NCBI GenBank assembly: GCA_035416745.1
Contig: DAOLNV010000068.1
Coordinates: 3,737-32,711, forward strand
DNA length: 28,975 nucleotides
Origin: Candidatus Hydrogenedentota bacterium
GTDB lineage: Bacteria > Hydrogenedentota > Hydrogenedentia > Hydrogenedentales > SLHB01
Direction: 5' to 3'
The notes beneath the pieces were generated by a model that searched no databases, was not told the DNA's origin, and saw only the letters and a program-made list of their open reading frames with translations. The position numbers were made by a program, and so were the translations under genes. Below are positions 15,275 through 23,185 of this stretch, piece by piece; within the stretch, counting starts at the first letter, position 1, and every line of letters begins with the position of its first letter.

Positions 15275-16960
15275 CTAGCGCCCTCCGGCCGTCTGTTGCA
15301 ATGTCTCAAGCGCTTGGTCTATGCCGAAGCTTGCCGGCTTCTGGCGCGGCGGAAACTCCTTGAACGTCTCGATGAAGTTCATGATATAGGTCTGGGACGG
15401 GACCACAAGAAACGCGTGATCAAACGCCCAATCCCAATACGTGTTGGAAGTGATGTCTGCCCGTTCGTAGGGGTCGGCACGCAGGTCGAAGAGCTTGGAC
15501 ATGCGGAAATGCGTGAATGGCTCATTCCAAACGGCCATGGTGCCAGGCGTCGACTGTTCCGCGAAGACGAACTTCCAGTTCTCGTAGCGCAGGTTGAGCA
15601 ATTCGCCATCGTCGCTGAAATAGAGAAACTCCCTGCGGGGACTCTTCGGTTCCTGGCCCGTGAGGAACGGCAGGAGGTTGTACCCATCGAGATGGACCTT
15701 GTAGGTGGTTCCACCGACGCTGCAACCTTCGAGCAACTTCTGTTTGACGCCGGGGTCGCCGGCGGCCGCGAGCAGGGTCGGCAGCCAGTCCAGGCCGCTG
15801 ACGATCTCGTTGGAGACCGAATCGGGCTTTATGTGGCCCGGCCAGCGGATGAAGCACGGCACGCGAAATGCCCCTTCCCAGTTGGTGTTCTTCTCGCTGC
15901 GGAACGGCGTCGTCGCGGCATCCGGCCAGCTATTGGCGTGCGGGCCGTTGTCCGTCGTGTAGATGACGATGGTGTTGTTGGCGATGCCCAGGTCGTCGAC
16001 GGCTCTTAGTAATGAACCCACCGTTCCGTCGTGCTCGATCATGCCGTCCGCATACTCGGTGAGAGCTGTCGCCCCCTTGGGACTGCGGTGCTCGGGGCGC
16101 ACGTGGGTGCGAAAGTGCATCCGCGTGCTGTTGTACCAGCAGAAGAACGGCGTGTTTGCCTTGACCTGGCGTTGCATGAAATCAATCGCCGCGGCCGAGG
16201 TTTCGTCGTCAATCGTCTCCATCCGCTTGCGGGTGAGCGGGCCGGTGTCTTCGATGGTCTGCTTGCCGACTCTGCCGAAGCGCGGGTCCTCGGTTGGGTC
16301 GTTCTTGTCCGTCGCCTTGCAGCGCAGCACTCCCCTGGGACCAAACATCTGGCGAAACTTCGGCTCCTGCGGGTAGTTGAAGAGTTCCGGCTCTTCTTCC
16401 GCGTTAAGGTGGTAGAGGTTGCCGAAGAACTCATCGAAGCCGTGCACCGTGGGCAAGTACTCGTTGCGGTCGCCGAGATGGTTCTTGCCGAATTGCCCCG
16501 TAGCATAGCCGAGCGGCTTGAGTAATTCGGCAATCGTCGGGTCTTCTTTGCTCAGCCCGACTGTCGCGGCGGGCAACCCGACCTTGCTCAGACCGGTGCG
16601 AAAGACACACTGGCCGGTGATGAACGAGGACCGCCCGGCCGTGCAGCTCTGCTCCGCGTAGTAATCGGTGAACAGAAGACCTTCCTCGGCGATGCGGTCG
16701 ATGTTGGGCGTGCGGTAGCCCATCAGGCCTTTGGTGAAGATGCTGATGTTGGCCTGCCCGATGTCGTCGCCAAAAATGACCAGTATGTTGGGTTTGGCCG
16801 CGCCGACGCTTGCGGGAGGGCTCTCGGCCGCCCATGCTGGCGTTGCCAAGGTTAGAACGCCCGCCGTCAGAACGAAGAACGCGCCGGCCATCAGAGCCAG
16901 TACATCGACCAAAGCACTTCGCCATGCGTCGACAGGCCTGCATCTCGAATCTGCTCTCAT
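15275..16960 (-). CDS. Sulfatase (type I, CxAxR), exported; first gene of the cluster
   Basis: A 561-residue type I sulfatase paralogous to 13382-15019. The start at 16960 follows AGGAG by 8 bases and gives a signal peptide with a hydrophobic core at about 16-40 and a PAWAAE cleavage region. The formylglycine motif is CTAGR at 106-110; metal ligands include D65-D66 (FGDDIG) and the TTDNG motif. GQFGKNHLGD and HGFDEFFGNLYHL match the paralogue almost exactly, while the C-terminal third differs more, which may mean different substrates. A vegetative promoter lies about 200 bases upstream, and all genes down to 6266 follow on the same strand. Confidence 0.94.
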   Translation of the reverse strand: MRADSRCRPVDAWRSALVDVLALMAGAFFVLTAGVLTLATPAWAAESPPASVGAAKPNILVIFGDDIGQANISIFTKGLMGYRTPNIDRIAEEGLLFTDYYAEQSCTAGRSSFITGQCVFRTGLSKVGLPAATVGLSKEDPTIAELLKPLGYATGQFGKNHLGDRNEYLPTVHGFDEFFGNLYHLNAEEEPELFNYPQEPKFRQMFGPRGVLRCKATDKNDPTEDPRFGRVGKQTIEDTGPLTRKRMETIDDETSAAAIDFMQRQVKANTPFFCWYNSTRMHFRTHVRPEHRSPKGATALTEYADGMIEHDGTVGSLLRAVDDLGIANNTIVIYTTDNGPHANSWPDAATTPFRSEKNTNWEGAFRVPCFIRWPGHIKPDSVSNEIVSGLDWLPTLLAAAGDPGVKQKLLEGCSVGGTTYKVHLDGYNLLPFLTGQEPKSPRREFLYFSDDGELLNLRYENWKFVFAEQSTPGTMAVWNEPFTHFRMSKLFDLRADPYERADITSNTYWDWAFDHAFLVVPSQTYIMNFIETFKEFPPRQKPASFGIDQALETLQQTAGGR

Positions 16961-17298
16961 GTATGTTTCTCCTCCCCTATAACAGCCGCATATGGACCGT
17001 CGCGGGAAACTTGCGTTCCCGCCGGTGCCTTCCTCGCGCCGCCTGTGGTTTCACACAACTCCCGCCCTCACCAGAGTTCCGAAGTGCACCTCGCGCGGGG
17101 TTTCCCGACCTGCAATGCCTTCATTTCCGGCCTTGCATAAGTCGTTCCCTACTATTTGATTAGTAAAACAGGCGCAGCGCAAAAAAGTCAATACACATCT
17201 TCAATCCCTACGGCTGTGCGGGTCGAAGTGGTTTGACGGGTACCGGGGCGTGAAACCTCACGCTTGAAGGCACGGGAAAGGCACGAAAATTGCTTATC
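16961..17298. other. Intergenic region upstream of the sulfatase cluster
   Basis: No gene is seen. It holds the predicted sulfatase promoter (17162-17191) and, toward the anti-sigma gene, a small GCGTGA / TCACGC hairpin at 17248-17263 without a T-tract. Confidence 0.5.
17162..17191 (-). promoter_or_regulatory. Vegetative-type promoter of the sulfatase cluster
   Basis: On the minus strand TTGACT (17191-17186) is followed after 18 bases by TTTACT (17167-17162), with an overlapping TACTAA a little further. This resembles a σ70 promoter in an otherwise GC-rich setting. The leader to the ATG at 16960 would be about 195 bases, long enough for regulation. Confidence 0.55.
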
Positions 17299-18441
17299 TC
17301 AGGGTTGGGAGGGCGTGGCCGCCTGTACGGTATCCTTGACGGGGGGGAGCCGGTACCATACGCCTTCGAGCTCGAAGATAACCTCTTCCTGGAACGCTGC
17401 AATCTCAGCCAGAGACGGGTCTTTAGCGATGAGGGCGTTGAATTCCGCGGAATCCCTCGCCACGGTTACGGCGGCCTGCTTGTCATAGGCTGCTTGAACC
17501 CAGGCGTCCTCGCGCATCTTGAATGTCCGGTCTCCGGCCCGCTTATCTTCAATAGTGCCAGGCACGCCGGAAGGCGCGGGAGGCTTGGACGGCGGCGTTT
17601 CGGCGCCTTCGGAAGCAGCCAATGCCGGGGCAAGCTCGGGTGCCGGAGGCGTGGTCTCGGCGGCTGTTGCCGGGGGTGCCGCGCCGGCCTCGAGACCGAC
17701 GGTCTTGGTTTCGTCAAGCTCCACCTGGCCAGCCGTTTCTGCAGGCGGTTCCGCAGGCGTCGTGCCGCTCTCGGTTTCAGTATCAGACAGTTTCTCCCCA
17801 AGCTGAAGGGCATCTCCCGTGGATTGCCCGCCCGCGCTGCCTTGCGTCTGGCCGGCCGGCCCGTCTTCCGCACGACCTTCTTGAGTCTCCCCGGCCACCC
17901 TTACCCGCTGCGCCGGGGGCGCCGGCGATGCGGGCGCTGGAGAAGGCGCAGGCAAGGCGTCTGTCCTGCGGGCCCTGTCGGCAATCATCTCCCGCGGCTC
18001 ATGCGCTTCATCGAGCGGCCTGCCAGCACTCGCCGCCTCTTCTTTGGAGACCGCCCCTTTCGCAGCGCCTGCCGGGGCCTGCTCCAGGCGTGACACATTG
18101 AATGTACTTGATTTCGGGAACTGCAGGACGACCAGCCCCAAGATAAGAACCACCGCTGCCGCTGCGGCGAGCAATGGCCATGCGGGCCGGCGGCTCAAGC
18201 GCGAAGGGCCAAACGAGACCGGGCGGGCCTTGCGGCCGGTTTCGATCCGCACCGACAGCTCTTCCGGGGCTTCATATCGCGGCATTTCGCGAAACAGGCC
18301 GTTCATCTGCCTCAACGCATGCCATTCGCGGGCCACGCTGGGGTTTGCTTCAATGAGCGCCTCGAGCTCACGGCGCTCCTCGTCGGAAAGTTCGCCGTCG
18401 AGCAGGGCAGACAGTTTCTCGTCCAATTGCTCCTTATCCAT
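17299..18441 (-). CDS. Membrane anti-sigma factor with a long Pro/Ala-rich extracytoplasmic region
   Basis: A 380-residue protein. Residues 1-55 resemble the sigma-binding helical domain of RseA-like anti-sigma factors (KLSALLDGELSDEERRELEAL, then AREWHALRQMNGLF), without the His-x3-Cys-x2-Cys zinc motif. One membrane helix spans about 88-108. A low-complexity Pro/Ala/Glu/Thr-rich stretch covers about 115-300, and a small C-terminal domain (AWVQAAYDKQAAVTVARDS, then FELEGVWYRLPP) ends the protein. The ATG at 18441 shares its first base with the last base of the sigma stop codon (TAATG), so the two are translationally coupled, as usual for such pairs. The C-terminal domain may sense an envelope signal; that is inference. 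Confidence 0.82.
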   Translation of the reverse strand: MDKEQLDEKLSALLDGELSDEERRELEALIEANPSVAREWHALRQMNGLFREMPRYEAPEELSVRIETGRKARPVSFGPSRLSRRPAWPLLAAAAAVVLILGLVVLQFPKSSTFNVSRLEQAPAGAAKGAVSKEEAASAGRPLDEAHEPREMIADRARRTDALPAPSPAPASPAPPAQRVRVAGETQEGRAEDGPAGQTQGSAGGQSTGDALQLGEKLSDTETESGTTPAEPPAETAGQVELDETKTVGLEAGAAPPATAAETTPPAPELAPALAASEGAETPPSKPPAPSGVPGTIEDKRAGDRTFKMREDAWVQAAYDKQAAVTVARDSAEFNALIAKDPSLAEIAAFQEEVIFELEGVWYRLPPVKDTVQAATPSQP

Positions 18442-19052
18442 TACTCGGCCTCAAGAATAGAAAGTTCGCGGAGACGTTGCCGCAACCGCTTCCGCGCCTG
18501 ATTCAAGCGCGATTTCACCGTGCCGGGAGGGCAGTTCATGACTTCGGCAATTTCCTCGTACGTAAGGTCGTCAAAGGTCCGCAACACAAACGGAAGACGG
18601 TAGTGTTCGGGCAGGTCATCGAGACACCGTTGAAGGACCTCTTCCATTTCATGTTCCATGGCTTCCGTTCCCGGATTTCTTTTCGACGCGGCCGCCGCAT
18701 CTGCAACGGCGGGCGCGGTCTCCTGCAAGGCATCGAGGGAGGTGCCCTTGTCCCGTCCTCTGCGCGAGCCGTCCCGAAGCCTGTTGCGCGCGAGGTTTGC
18801 CGCAATGCTGTACAGCCACGTATACACCTGCGCATCGCCTCGATAGCTCTCGAGCGACCGGTACGCCCGCAAGAAGGTCTCCTGGCAGATGTCGAGGGCA
18901 TCTTCACGGCTGCCCAGATACCGCATTGCCACATTGTAAAGTCTTGTTTTGTAACGATTTACAATTATGCCAAAAGCGTTTGGGTCGCCGTGGCGGCATT
19001 GCTCGACCACCTCGCGGTCGGATATCGTGCCGGCTTCTTGCGAATTCACCAC
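18441..19052 (-). CDS. ECF RNA polymerase sigma factor (σE-like)
   Basis: A 203-residue σ70-family factor of the extracytoplasmic-function group. Region 2 lies at about 20-95 (AFGIIVNRYKTRLYNVAMRYL, DALDICQETFLRAYRSL, YTWLYSIAANLARNRLR). Region 4 lies at about 140-197 (LDDLPEHYRLPFVLRTFDDL, then EEIAEVMNCPPGTVKSRLNQAR), containing the helix-turn-helix that reads the -35 element. A stop codon lies two codons before the tandem GTG-GTG start, so it begins at 19052 or 19049; the ribosome binding site is weak. Its anti-sigma gene follows with a one-base overlap. A candidate autoregulatory ECF promoter is present at 19099-19126. Confidence 0.93.
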   Translation of the reverse strand: MVNSQEAGTISDREVVEQCRHGDPNAFGIIVNRYKTRLYNVAMRYLGSREDALDICQETFLRAYRSLESYRGDAQVYTWLYSIAANLARNRLRDGSRRGRDKGTSLDALQETAPAVADAAAASKRNPGTEAMEHEMEEVLQRCLDDLPEHYRLPFVLRTFDDLTYEEIAEVMNCPPGTVKSRLNQARKRLRQRLRELSILEAE

Positions 19053-19098
19053 TGCTTAACTGACGAGCTGCGGAACCTGCGGTTTCGCGGCTCACTCC

Positions 19099-19126
19099 TT
19101 ATGACACCAAACGGTTCTCGTAGTTC
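19099..19126 (-). promoter_or_regulatory. Candidate ECF-type autoregulatory promoter
   Basis: The minus strand carries GAACTA (19126-19121), a 16-base spacer and TCATAA (19104-19099), resembling the GAACTT / TCTGA elements of σE-type promoters. Transcription would start about 40 bases before the sigma GTG. It is a single-site match, so it remains tentative. Confidence 0.4.
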
Positions 19127-19235
19127 GCCCATACCCTTGGGCAAGCCCATTCTATCACGGGCTGTCACATGAATAACCAGGGCGTGTGCATAGGGGCAAT
19201 CCCAGAGGCTTGCCGCCCGATGCGCCATGGTGCAG

Positions 19236-19265
19236 TTGACTCAGCCGAATACTTATGGCTACAAT
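19236..19265 (+). promoter_or_regulatory. Vegetative promoter of the small lipoprotein gene
   Basis: TTGACT (19236-19241), an 18-base spacer and TACAAT (19260-19265) form a good σ70-type promoter. The predicted leader is about 70 bases to the GTG at 19340. Confidence 0.65.
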
Positions 19266-19339
19266 CCTGCGGCGTCAGCCTTCGAAAGATGTTCATGAGG
19301 TTCAATCAACGGCAACAGGAGTCGGAAAGGGGAAACAAG

Positions 19340-19765
19340 GTGCGTAAATCAATCGTTATCGCAATGACAGTCATGATGGCGGCCGTATTGGTCGCGGGTT
19401 GCACGACGGGTTCGGGCGCAAGCGACAAGGATCAGATTGCCGGTGTGCTGAACGAGTGGAAGGCCGGTTTCGAAGCGGGCAGTATTGACGCGATTATGGC
19501 GCCGGTTTCCGAGTCGTTCACTCACTACGAGTGGACCAACAAGGCCGCGCTGCAGGCCTTTGTCAAGGGTGCTCTGGACCAAGGCGAACTGAACAACGCG
19601 GAAATCGATCTGCAGTATGCCGAGTACAAGAAGAACGACGACGGGACGTGGACGGTTTATCCGATCGAGTTGACGGCCGTTTTCGGCAGCGCCACGATTG
19701 AAGGGACCTTCAAGCAGGAAGAGAGCGGGTGGAAGATCGTCGGCATCGAGGTGGAAGGCATCTAA
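19340..19765 (+). CDS. Small lipoprotein with an NTF2/SnoaL-like domain
   Basis: A 141-residue lipoprotein. The GTG at 19340 follows AAGGGG by about 7-8 bases and gives VRKSIVIAMTVMMAAVLVAGC, with an LVAGC lipobox and lipid-modified cysteine at residue 21; longer in-frame starts would bury this signal. The mature part (AGVLNEWKAGFEAGSIDAI, then SFTHYEWTNKAALQAFVKG, ending TIEGTFKQEESGWKIVGIEVEGI) has the helix-then-β-sheet pattern of NTF2-like/DUF4440 proteins, a fold with both enzymatic and binding roles. It is transcribed alone, divergently from the ECF sigma gene, with a promoter and terminator of its own. Specific function unknown. Confidence 0.82.
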   Translation: MRKSIVIAMTVMMAAVLVAGCTTGSGASDKDQIAGVLNEWKAGFEAGSIDAIMAPVSESFTHYEWTNKAALQAFVKGALDQGELNNAEIDLQYAEYKKNDDGTWTVYPIELTAVFGSATIEGTFKQEESGWKIVGIEVEGI

Positions 19766-19798
19766 CGCCAGCCCGGGCCGCAAGCCGCACATAGCAAG

Positions 19799-19838
19799 CA
19801 GGCGTCTCCGCACATTCCGGGGGCGCCTGTTCTATTTC
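19799..19838 (+). terminator. Rho-independent terminator of the lipoprotein gene
   Basis: The arms CAGGCG-CTCCG and CGGGG-CGCCTG (19799-19829, with a bulge) are followed by TTCTATTT on the plus strand. It lies about 35 bases after the lipoprotein stop and just before the convergent methyltransferase gene. Confidence 0.75.
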
Positions 19839-19856
19839 TGCCCGTCACCCTGAACG

Positions 19857-20594
19857 CTATTCTTCGCGAGTCTTGGACCGGCGCAGGTCATCGACAAGGC
19901 CCGGCCCGTTCGGTTTCCGGCGGGCGACGACGAAGAAACAGTCCCCAATACGCGAATTGAAGCGAAAGGCCATACCTCGGAGCCACCGTTTCAGGCGGCC
20001 TACGGGGGGGTTGTGCATGCCGTAGAGACGCTCCTCGGTGATGAACCAGCGCGCAAGCATCACCTCGATCTCTTCCGCCGTGTAGAACAGGGAGCAGTAT
20101 TCCATCAACGCCTTGTTCTCGAGCGCGTTGTACTGGTTGAACCACCGGAACGGGTTTTCGCCCCACAACGCATCAAGACGCCGTCCCAGAGCCACGGCGT
20201 TGGGGGTTTCCACGATCAGAATGCCGCCCGGACGCATGACCCGCGCGATCTCCGCGATAATATGGCTGGGATTGTAAAGGTGCTCGATCACCGAGGCGAA
20301 GAGGACGATGTCGAAAAAGCTGTCATCGTAAGGGAGGGCCTGCACGTCTACGTTGCATACTTGTGCCTCGATGCCACTTTTCCGGAGACGATCAATGTCT
20401 GTTGCCAGGTCTACCGTGTGGAACTCGTCCACATACTTTGCCTTGATCTCCGAGACGATCTCGGCCACATCGCCGCCTCCTCCGATGTCGAGGCACCTTT
20501 CCTGGCGCTCCGGAGCGTGTCTGGCCAGCAGTGCAAGCAGTTGTTGGTGGCGCACATGATGAAAACGGCGGTAATCTTCGCGTGTCTTATGCAT
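19857..20594 (-). CDS. SAM-dependent class I methyltransferase
   Basis: A 245-residue protein if started at the ATG at 20594. The SAM-binding motif I CLDIGGGGDVAE is at about residues 34-45, followed by an acidic strand end (FHTVDLATDID), motif IV-like FDIVLFASVIEHL and the strand RPGGILIVETPNA, typical of Methyltransf_11/25 proteins. The C-terminal part (NQYNALENKALMEYCSLF, then NSRIGDCFFVVARR) resembles methyltransferases of sugar or quinone pathways, but the substrate cannot be told. The open frame extends to 20744, yet that extension is Arg/Gly-rich and unlike the domain; the chosen start has only a weak purine-rich upstream. It follows the aminotransferase on the same strand. Confidence 0.8.
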   Translation of the reverse strand: MHKTREDYRRFHHVRHQQLLALLARHAPERQERCLDIGGGGDVAEIVSEIKAKYVDEFHTVDLATDIDRLRKSGIEAQVCNVDVQALPYDDSFFDIVLFASVIEHLYNPSHIIAEIARVMRPGGILIVETPNAVALGRRLDALWGENPFRWFNQYNALENKALMEYCSLFYTAEEIEVMLARWFITEERLYGMHNPPVGRLKRWLRGMAFRFNSRIGDCFFVVARRKPNGPGLVDDLRRSKTREE

Positions 20595-20828
20595 CCAGTT
20601 CCATTCGCGCGCCCTGATTGCAGGCGCCTCCTCGGCCTTCCGTCCACCCCCTCTTGACCTTGAAGAACCATGTTCGCATATTTGCCCATCCCTGTCCAGA
20701 GGGACAGCGAGCGCGCGTAACGGAACACCAGGAATCCTGAACACGAAGCTTATGCCGTCTTGAAGAATGCAGCCGAGGCCCCTGCGCTGCAGCGTGTCTT
20801 CCTGACGTTGTGGTCAGCCGTCTCGGCG

Positions 20829-22112
20829 CTAGATGCGCGCCCAGGCCTGTTCGATGATGGCGAAGGCTTCGTTGATTTCACTCTCGGTGATGACCAGGGG
20901 CGGGCTCACCCGAATCACCTTGCCCGCCAGGGGGCCAAGGAAATGCACGCCGGTGTCGCCAATGCCGTAGTACGCCTCGAGCACGCAGCGGTTGGCGAGT
21001 TCGGCGTTCTCGATCTCGACGCCGTAGACGAGCCCTTCGCCGCGAACGGCCTTTACGAACGGGAACCTGCCGGGCCAATCGCGAAGCCGTTTCTCGACGC
21101 TTTTCGCGGCTGCGCGGCCTTTATCGACGATATTTTCCTCCTCGAACACGTCGAGCACGGCGCACATGGCGGCACAGGCGCGGGGATTGCCGCTGAACGT
21201 ATCCGACGCTTCGCCATAGGTCAAGGAGTCGATGAGGTCCGCCCGGCCAACTGCTGCTGCGGCTGGCTCGCCGTTGGCGATGCCCTTGCCAAGGACGACC
21301 AGGTCGGGCTGCACCTCGTACGTTTCGTACGCGTACATGTTGCCGGTGCGGCCGTGGCACGCCTGCACCTCGTCGAAGATGAACACAATGTCGTGTTTCT
21401 CGCACCAGGCCTGCAGCATCTTGTGATACCACTTGGGGGGGTGGAACGAACCGGCGGCGCCAAGATAGGGTTCGGTTATGAGCAATGAGATCTGGCCTTC
21501 GTGTTCTGCGGCGAGCGCATCCAGTTCGCGCTGGTAAAATTCCCGGGGTTTTTCGTCTTTCATAGGAAACGAGATGAACCGCACATTCGGGTTGCGGCTT
21601 TCGGCGCCGGTGACGTCGCCCGCGAGGCCCTTCTTCCCGTGGAACCCGTAGCGCGTGGCCAGAATGATCGGGCGGTCCGGATACCGGTGTTGCGCGGCCC
21701 ACATGGCTTTCTGTATGCCTTCTGACCCGCTTGCGGCCCAGAAAACCTTCTGGGCGTTCGGATTTGTCGCCGCCATGCTTTTGACGAGCCGCTCGGCCGC
21801 AACGACCTCGAGCTCAACCACCATGTTGTAAGCGTTGCGAGGCAGGGCCTCGGCGTACTTCCGGCACAATTCCTCGAAGCGCGGATGGTCATGCCCGAGA
21901 TTCGTCACCAGGACGCCCGACGTGAAATCGACGAGTCTGCGTCCGTCGACCGTCCACAGATAACACCCCTTGGCTTTCTCGACAGTGAGCTGCGAGGGGG
22001 TATACGTGCGCTGGCCCCTCCCGATGACGGCGTCCAGCCGCTCGCGGATGGCGTTTGCCTTGGGTTCGCCGTCGTGCTGAATGGATGCGGATATGCCCGC
22101 GTGTATCGCCAT
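20829..22112 (-). CDS. Class III PLP-dependent aminotransferase
   Basis: A 427-residue fold-type I class III aminotransferase, of the family that transfers the amino group of ω-amino acids, ornithine or 4-aminobutyrate. Visible motifs are GSEG at 129-132 (phosphate binding), FIFDEVQACHGRTG with D247 binding the pyridine nitrogen, and LGKGIANG with K276 as the PLP Schiff-base lysine. Length is normal for the family. The start at 22112 has a modest AGG-containing upstream region, and a promoter is predicted at 22211-22239. Substrate specificity cannot be inferred; neighbours suggest amino-sugar or amino-acid catabolism. The spacer to the following methyltransferase contains a small CTGTCC / GGACAG hairpin near 20693-20708. 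Confidence 0.92.
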   Translation of the reverse strand: MAIHAGISASIQHDGEPKANAIRERLDAVIGRGQRTYTPSQLTVEKAKGCYLWTVDGRRLVDFTSGVLVTNLGHDHPRFEELCRKYAEALPRNAYNMVVELEVVAAERLVKSMAATNPNAQKVFWAASGSEGIQKAMWAAQHRYPDRPIILATRYGFHGKKGLAGDVTGAESRNPNVRFISFPMKDEKPREFYQRELDALAAEHEGQISLLITEPYLGAAGSFHPPKWYHKMLQAWCEKHDIVFIFDEVQACHGRTGNMYAYETYEVQPDLVVLGKGIANGEPAAAAVGRADLIDSLTYGEASDTFSGNPRACAAMCAVLDVFEEENIVDKGRAAAKSVEKRLRDWPGRFPFVKAVRGEGLVYGVEIENAELANRCVLEAYYGIGDTGVHFLGPLAGKVIRVSPPLVITESEINEAFAIIEQAWARI

Positions 22113-22210
22113 GTTCTGCCTGCCCTTTCCCGGTAACCGTCAAAATCCTGTAAAAGGCCTCGAAAAAGGCCCTATTTGCTGCCAGAACGGCTGTTCGCGT
22201 CAATGGCCAT

Positions 22211-22239
22211 AGTATAATCCCCCCCGCTTCCAAAACCAA
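22211..22239 (-). promoter_or_regulatory. Vegetative promoter of the aminotransferase
   Basis: On the minus strand TTGGTT (22239-22234), 17 bases, TATACT (22216-22211). The leader to the ATG at 22112 would be about 90 bases. Confidence 0.55.
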
Positions 22240-22329
22240 GTTGACGGATTGCTTCGCTGTGAGAGGGGAGCGGTCAAGGCCTTCTGTGCCGGCGGTGACG
22301 CAGTTGATTGGTACAACGGCGGGCGGGCA

Positions 22330-22743
22330 TCAGATGTAGTACATGTCCGATTCATGCACGTTGTCGATGATATCCTGGACCCGATAGCTCTTCAGCACCT
22401 TCGAGACTTCGCAGGCGACGTCTTTCCAGATCGGCGCGACATCCTTGTCCGCGTGGCCCTCAATAGGCTGCAGGTCAATTATGGGACCCTCGATGGCCTC
22501 GATGATATCAAGCAGACTGATGTTTCCGGGCGGCCGGCAGAGTATATACCCGCCTTGCGCCCCGCGTACGCTGCGGACAATGCCCGCGCGCTTGAGTTGA
22601 ATGAGAATGTGCACGAGGTATTTGCCCGGGATGTTGCGCTTGTTGGCGATGGTCAGCGCGGTAACCGGCTGTTCGCTGTTTGCGTTCAGCGCAAGTTCAA
22701 TTATTGCCCGGCACGCATATTCACACCTCGACGAAATATTCAT
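22330..22743 (-). CDS. Rrf2-family transcriptional regulator
   Basis: A 137-residue protein from the ATG at 22743. The N-terminal winged helix (SSRCEYACRAIIELALN, then NKRNIPGKYLVHILIQLKRAGIV, SVRGAQGGYIL) matches Rrf2/IscR/CymR regulators, including the conserved GGY wing. The family's usual three-cysteine iron-sulfur site, found in IscR and NsrR after the wing, is not present: after the wing only scattered cysteines occur (one in ILCRPP, one in DVACEV). It may therefore sense a partner protein or small ligand as CymR does. The open frame continues upstream to 22914, but that extension is unlike the family. Target genes are unknown; the adjacent aminotransferase is a candidate. Confidence 0.88.
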   Translation of the reverse strand: MNISSRCEYACRAIIELALNANSEQPVTALTIANKRNIPGKYLVHILIQLKRAGIVRSVRGAQGGYILCRPPGNISLLDIIEAIEGPIIDLQPIEGHADKDVAPIWKDVACEVSKVLKSYRVQDIIDNVHESDMYYI

Positions 22744-23185
22744 GCGACTGGCTGCCTTCCCTGTTCTAACCGGCGGGCCGCCAATGTCCCTCTCATGTCC
22801 CGGATAAGATGCTCGACGGCGCGCTGATACTCCGGCCTCCCAGAAGTCTTCGCCACGAGATCGTTCGCCAGACAAATCTATCGTAGTAGTTTTAACGCTG
22901 GAAGTAAAGAGCATAATGCAGATATGTCTCGCGGCTACTGAGGTCCTGACATCTTATCTGTGCAGGTGGGTAATTTTCTGCGCAGAGGAATATCCCTTAT
23001 TTCCGCAGTCTTGGGGACACCCCGGTCCGTGCCGCAGATCACGCTGTGGCGCGCAGCAACGCCCGCTGACCAAGGTCTCTAAACCCAGCAATCAGCCAAG
23101 GTTGCCCGCGCCACAAAGGGCGCCGGCCCTTCGTCTCTCGCGCTCTTCGAGAGCATGACGGGCGGCGGGCCGGACAGGCGGCCGC
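22744..23185. other. Intergenic region between the Rrf2 gene and the NagA-like genes
   Basis: No gene is supported. Toward the Rrf2 gene a possible minus-strand promoter reads TTTACT (22908-22903), 17 bases, TACGAT (22885-22880), with a weak -35. Near the end of the NagA-like gene two hairpins occur in tandem (23116-23131 and 23135-23153), a candidate terminator. Confidence 0.4.
23116..23153 (-). terminator. Tandem hairpins downstream of the NagA-like pair
   Basis: AAGGGC-GCCG-GCCCTT (23116-23131) and CTCTCG-CGCTCTT-CGAGAG (23135-23153) lie 30-70 bases after the stop at 23186. Only a TTTG run follows on the minus strand, so termination strength is uncertain. Confidence 0.45.

Noticed and set aside
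13676..16009. A 777-codon plus-strand open frame antisense to two sulfatase genes
   Set aside because: It crosses two well-supported sulfatases and their spacer, has no domain, and is low in complexity; it is a GC-rich mirror frame.
20595..20744. N-terminal extension of the methyltransferase
   Set aside because: It is Arg/Gly-rich and unlike methyltransferases; the start at 20594 leaves a complete domain, although the true start is not certain.
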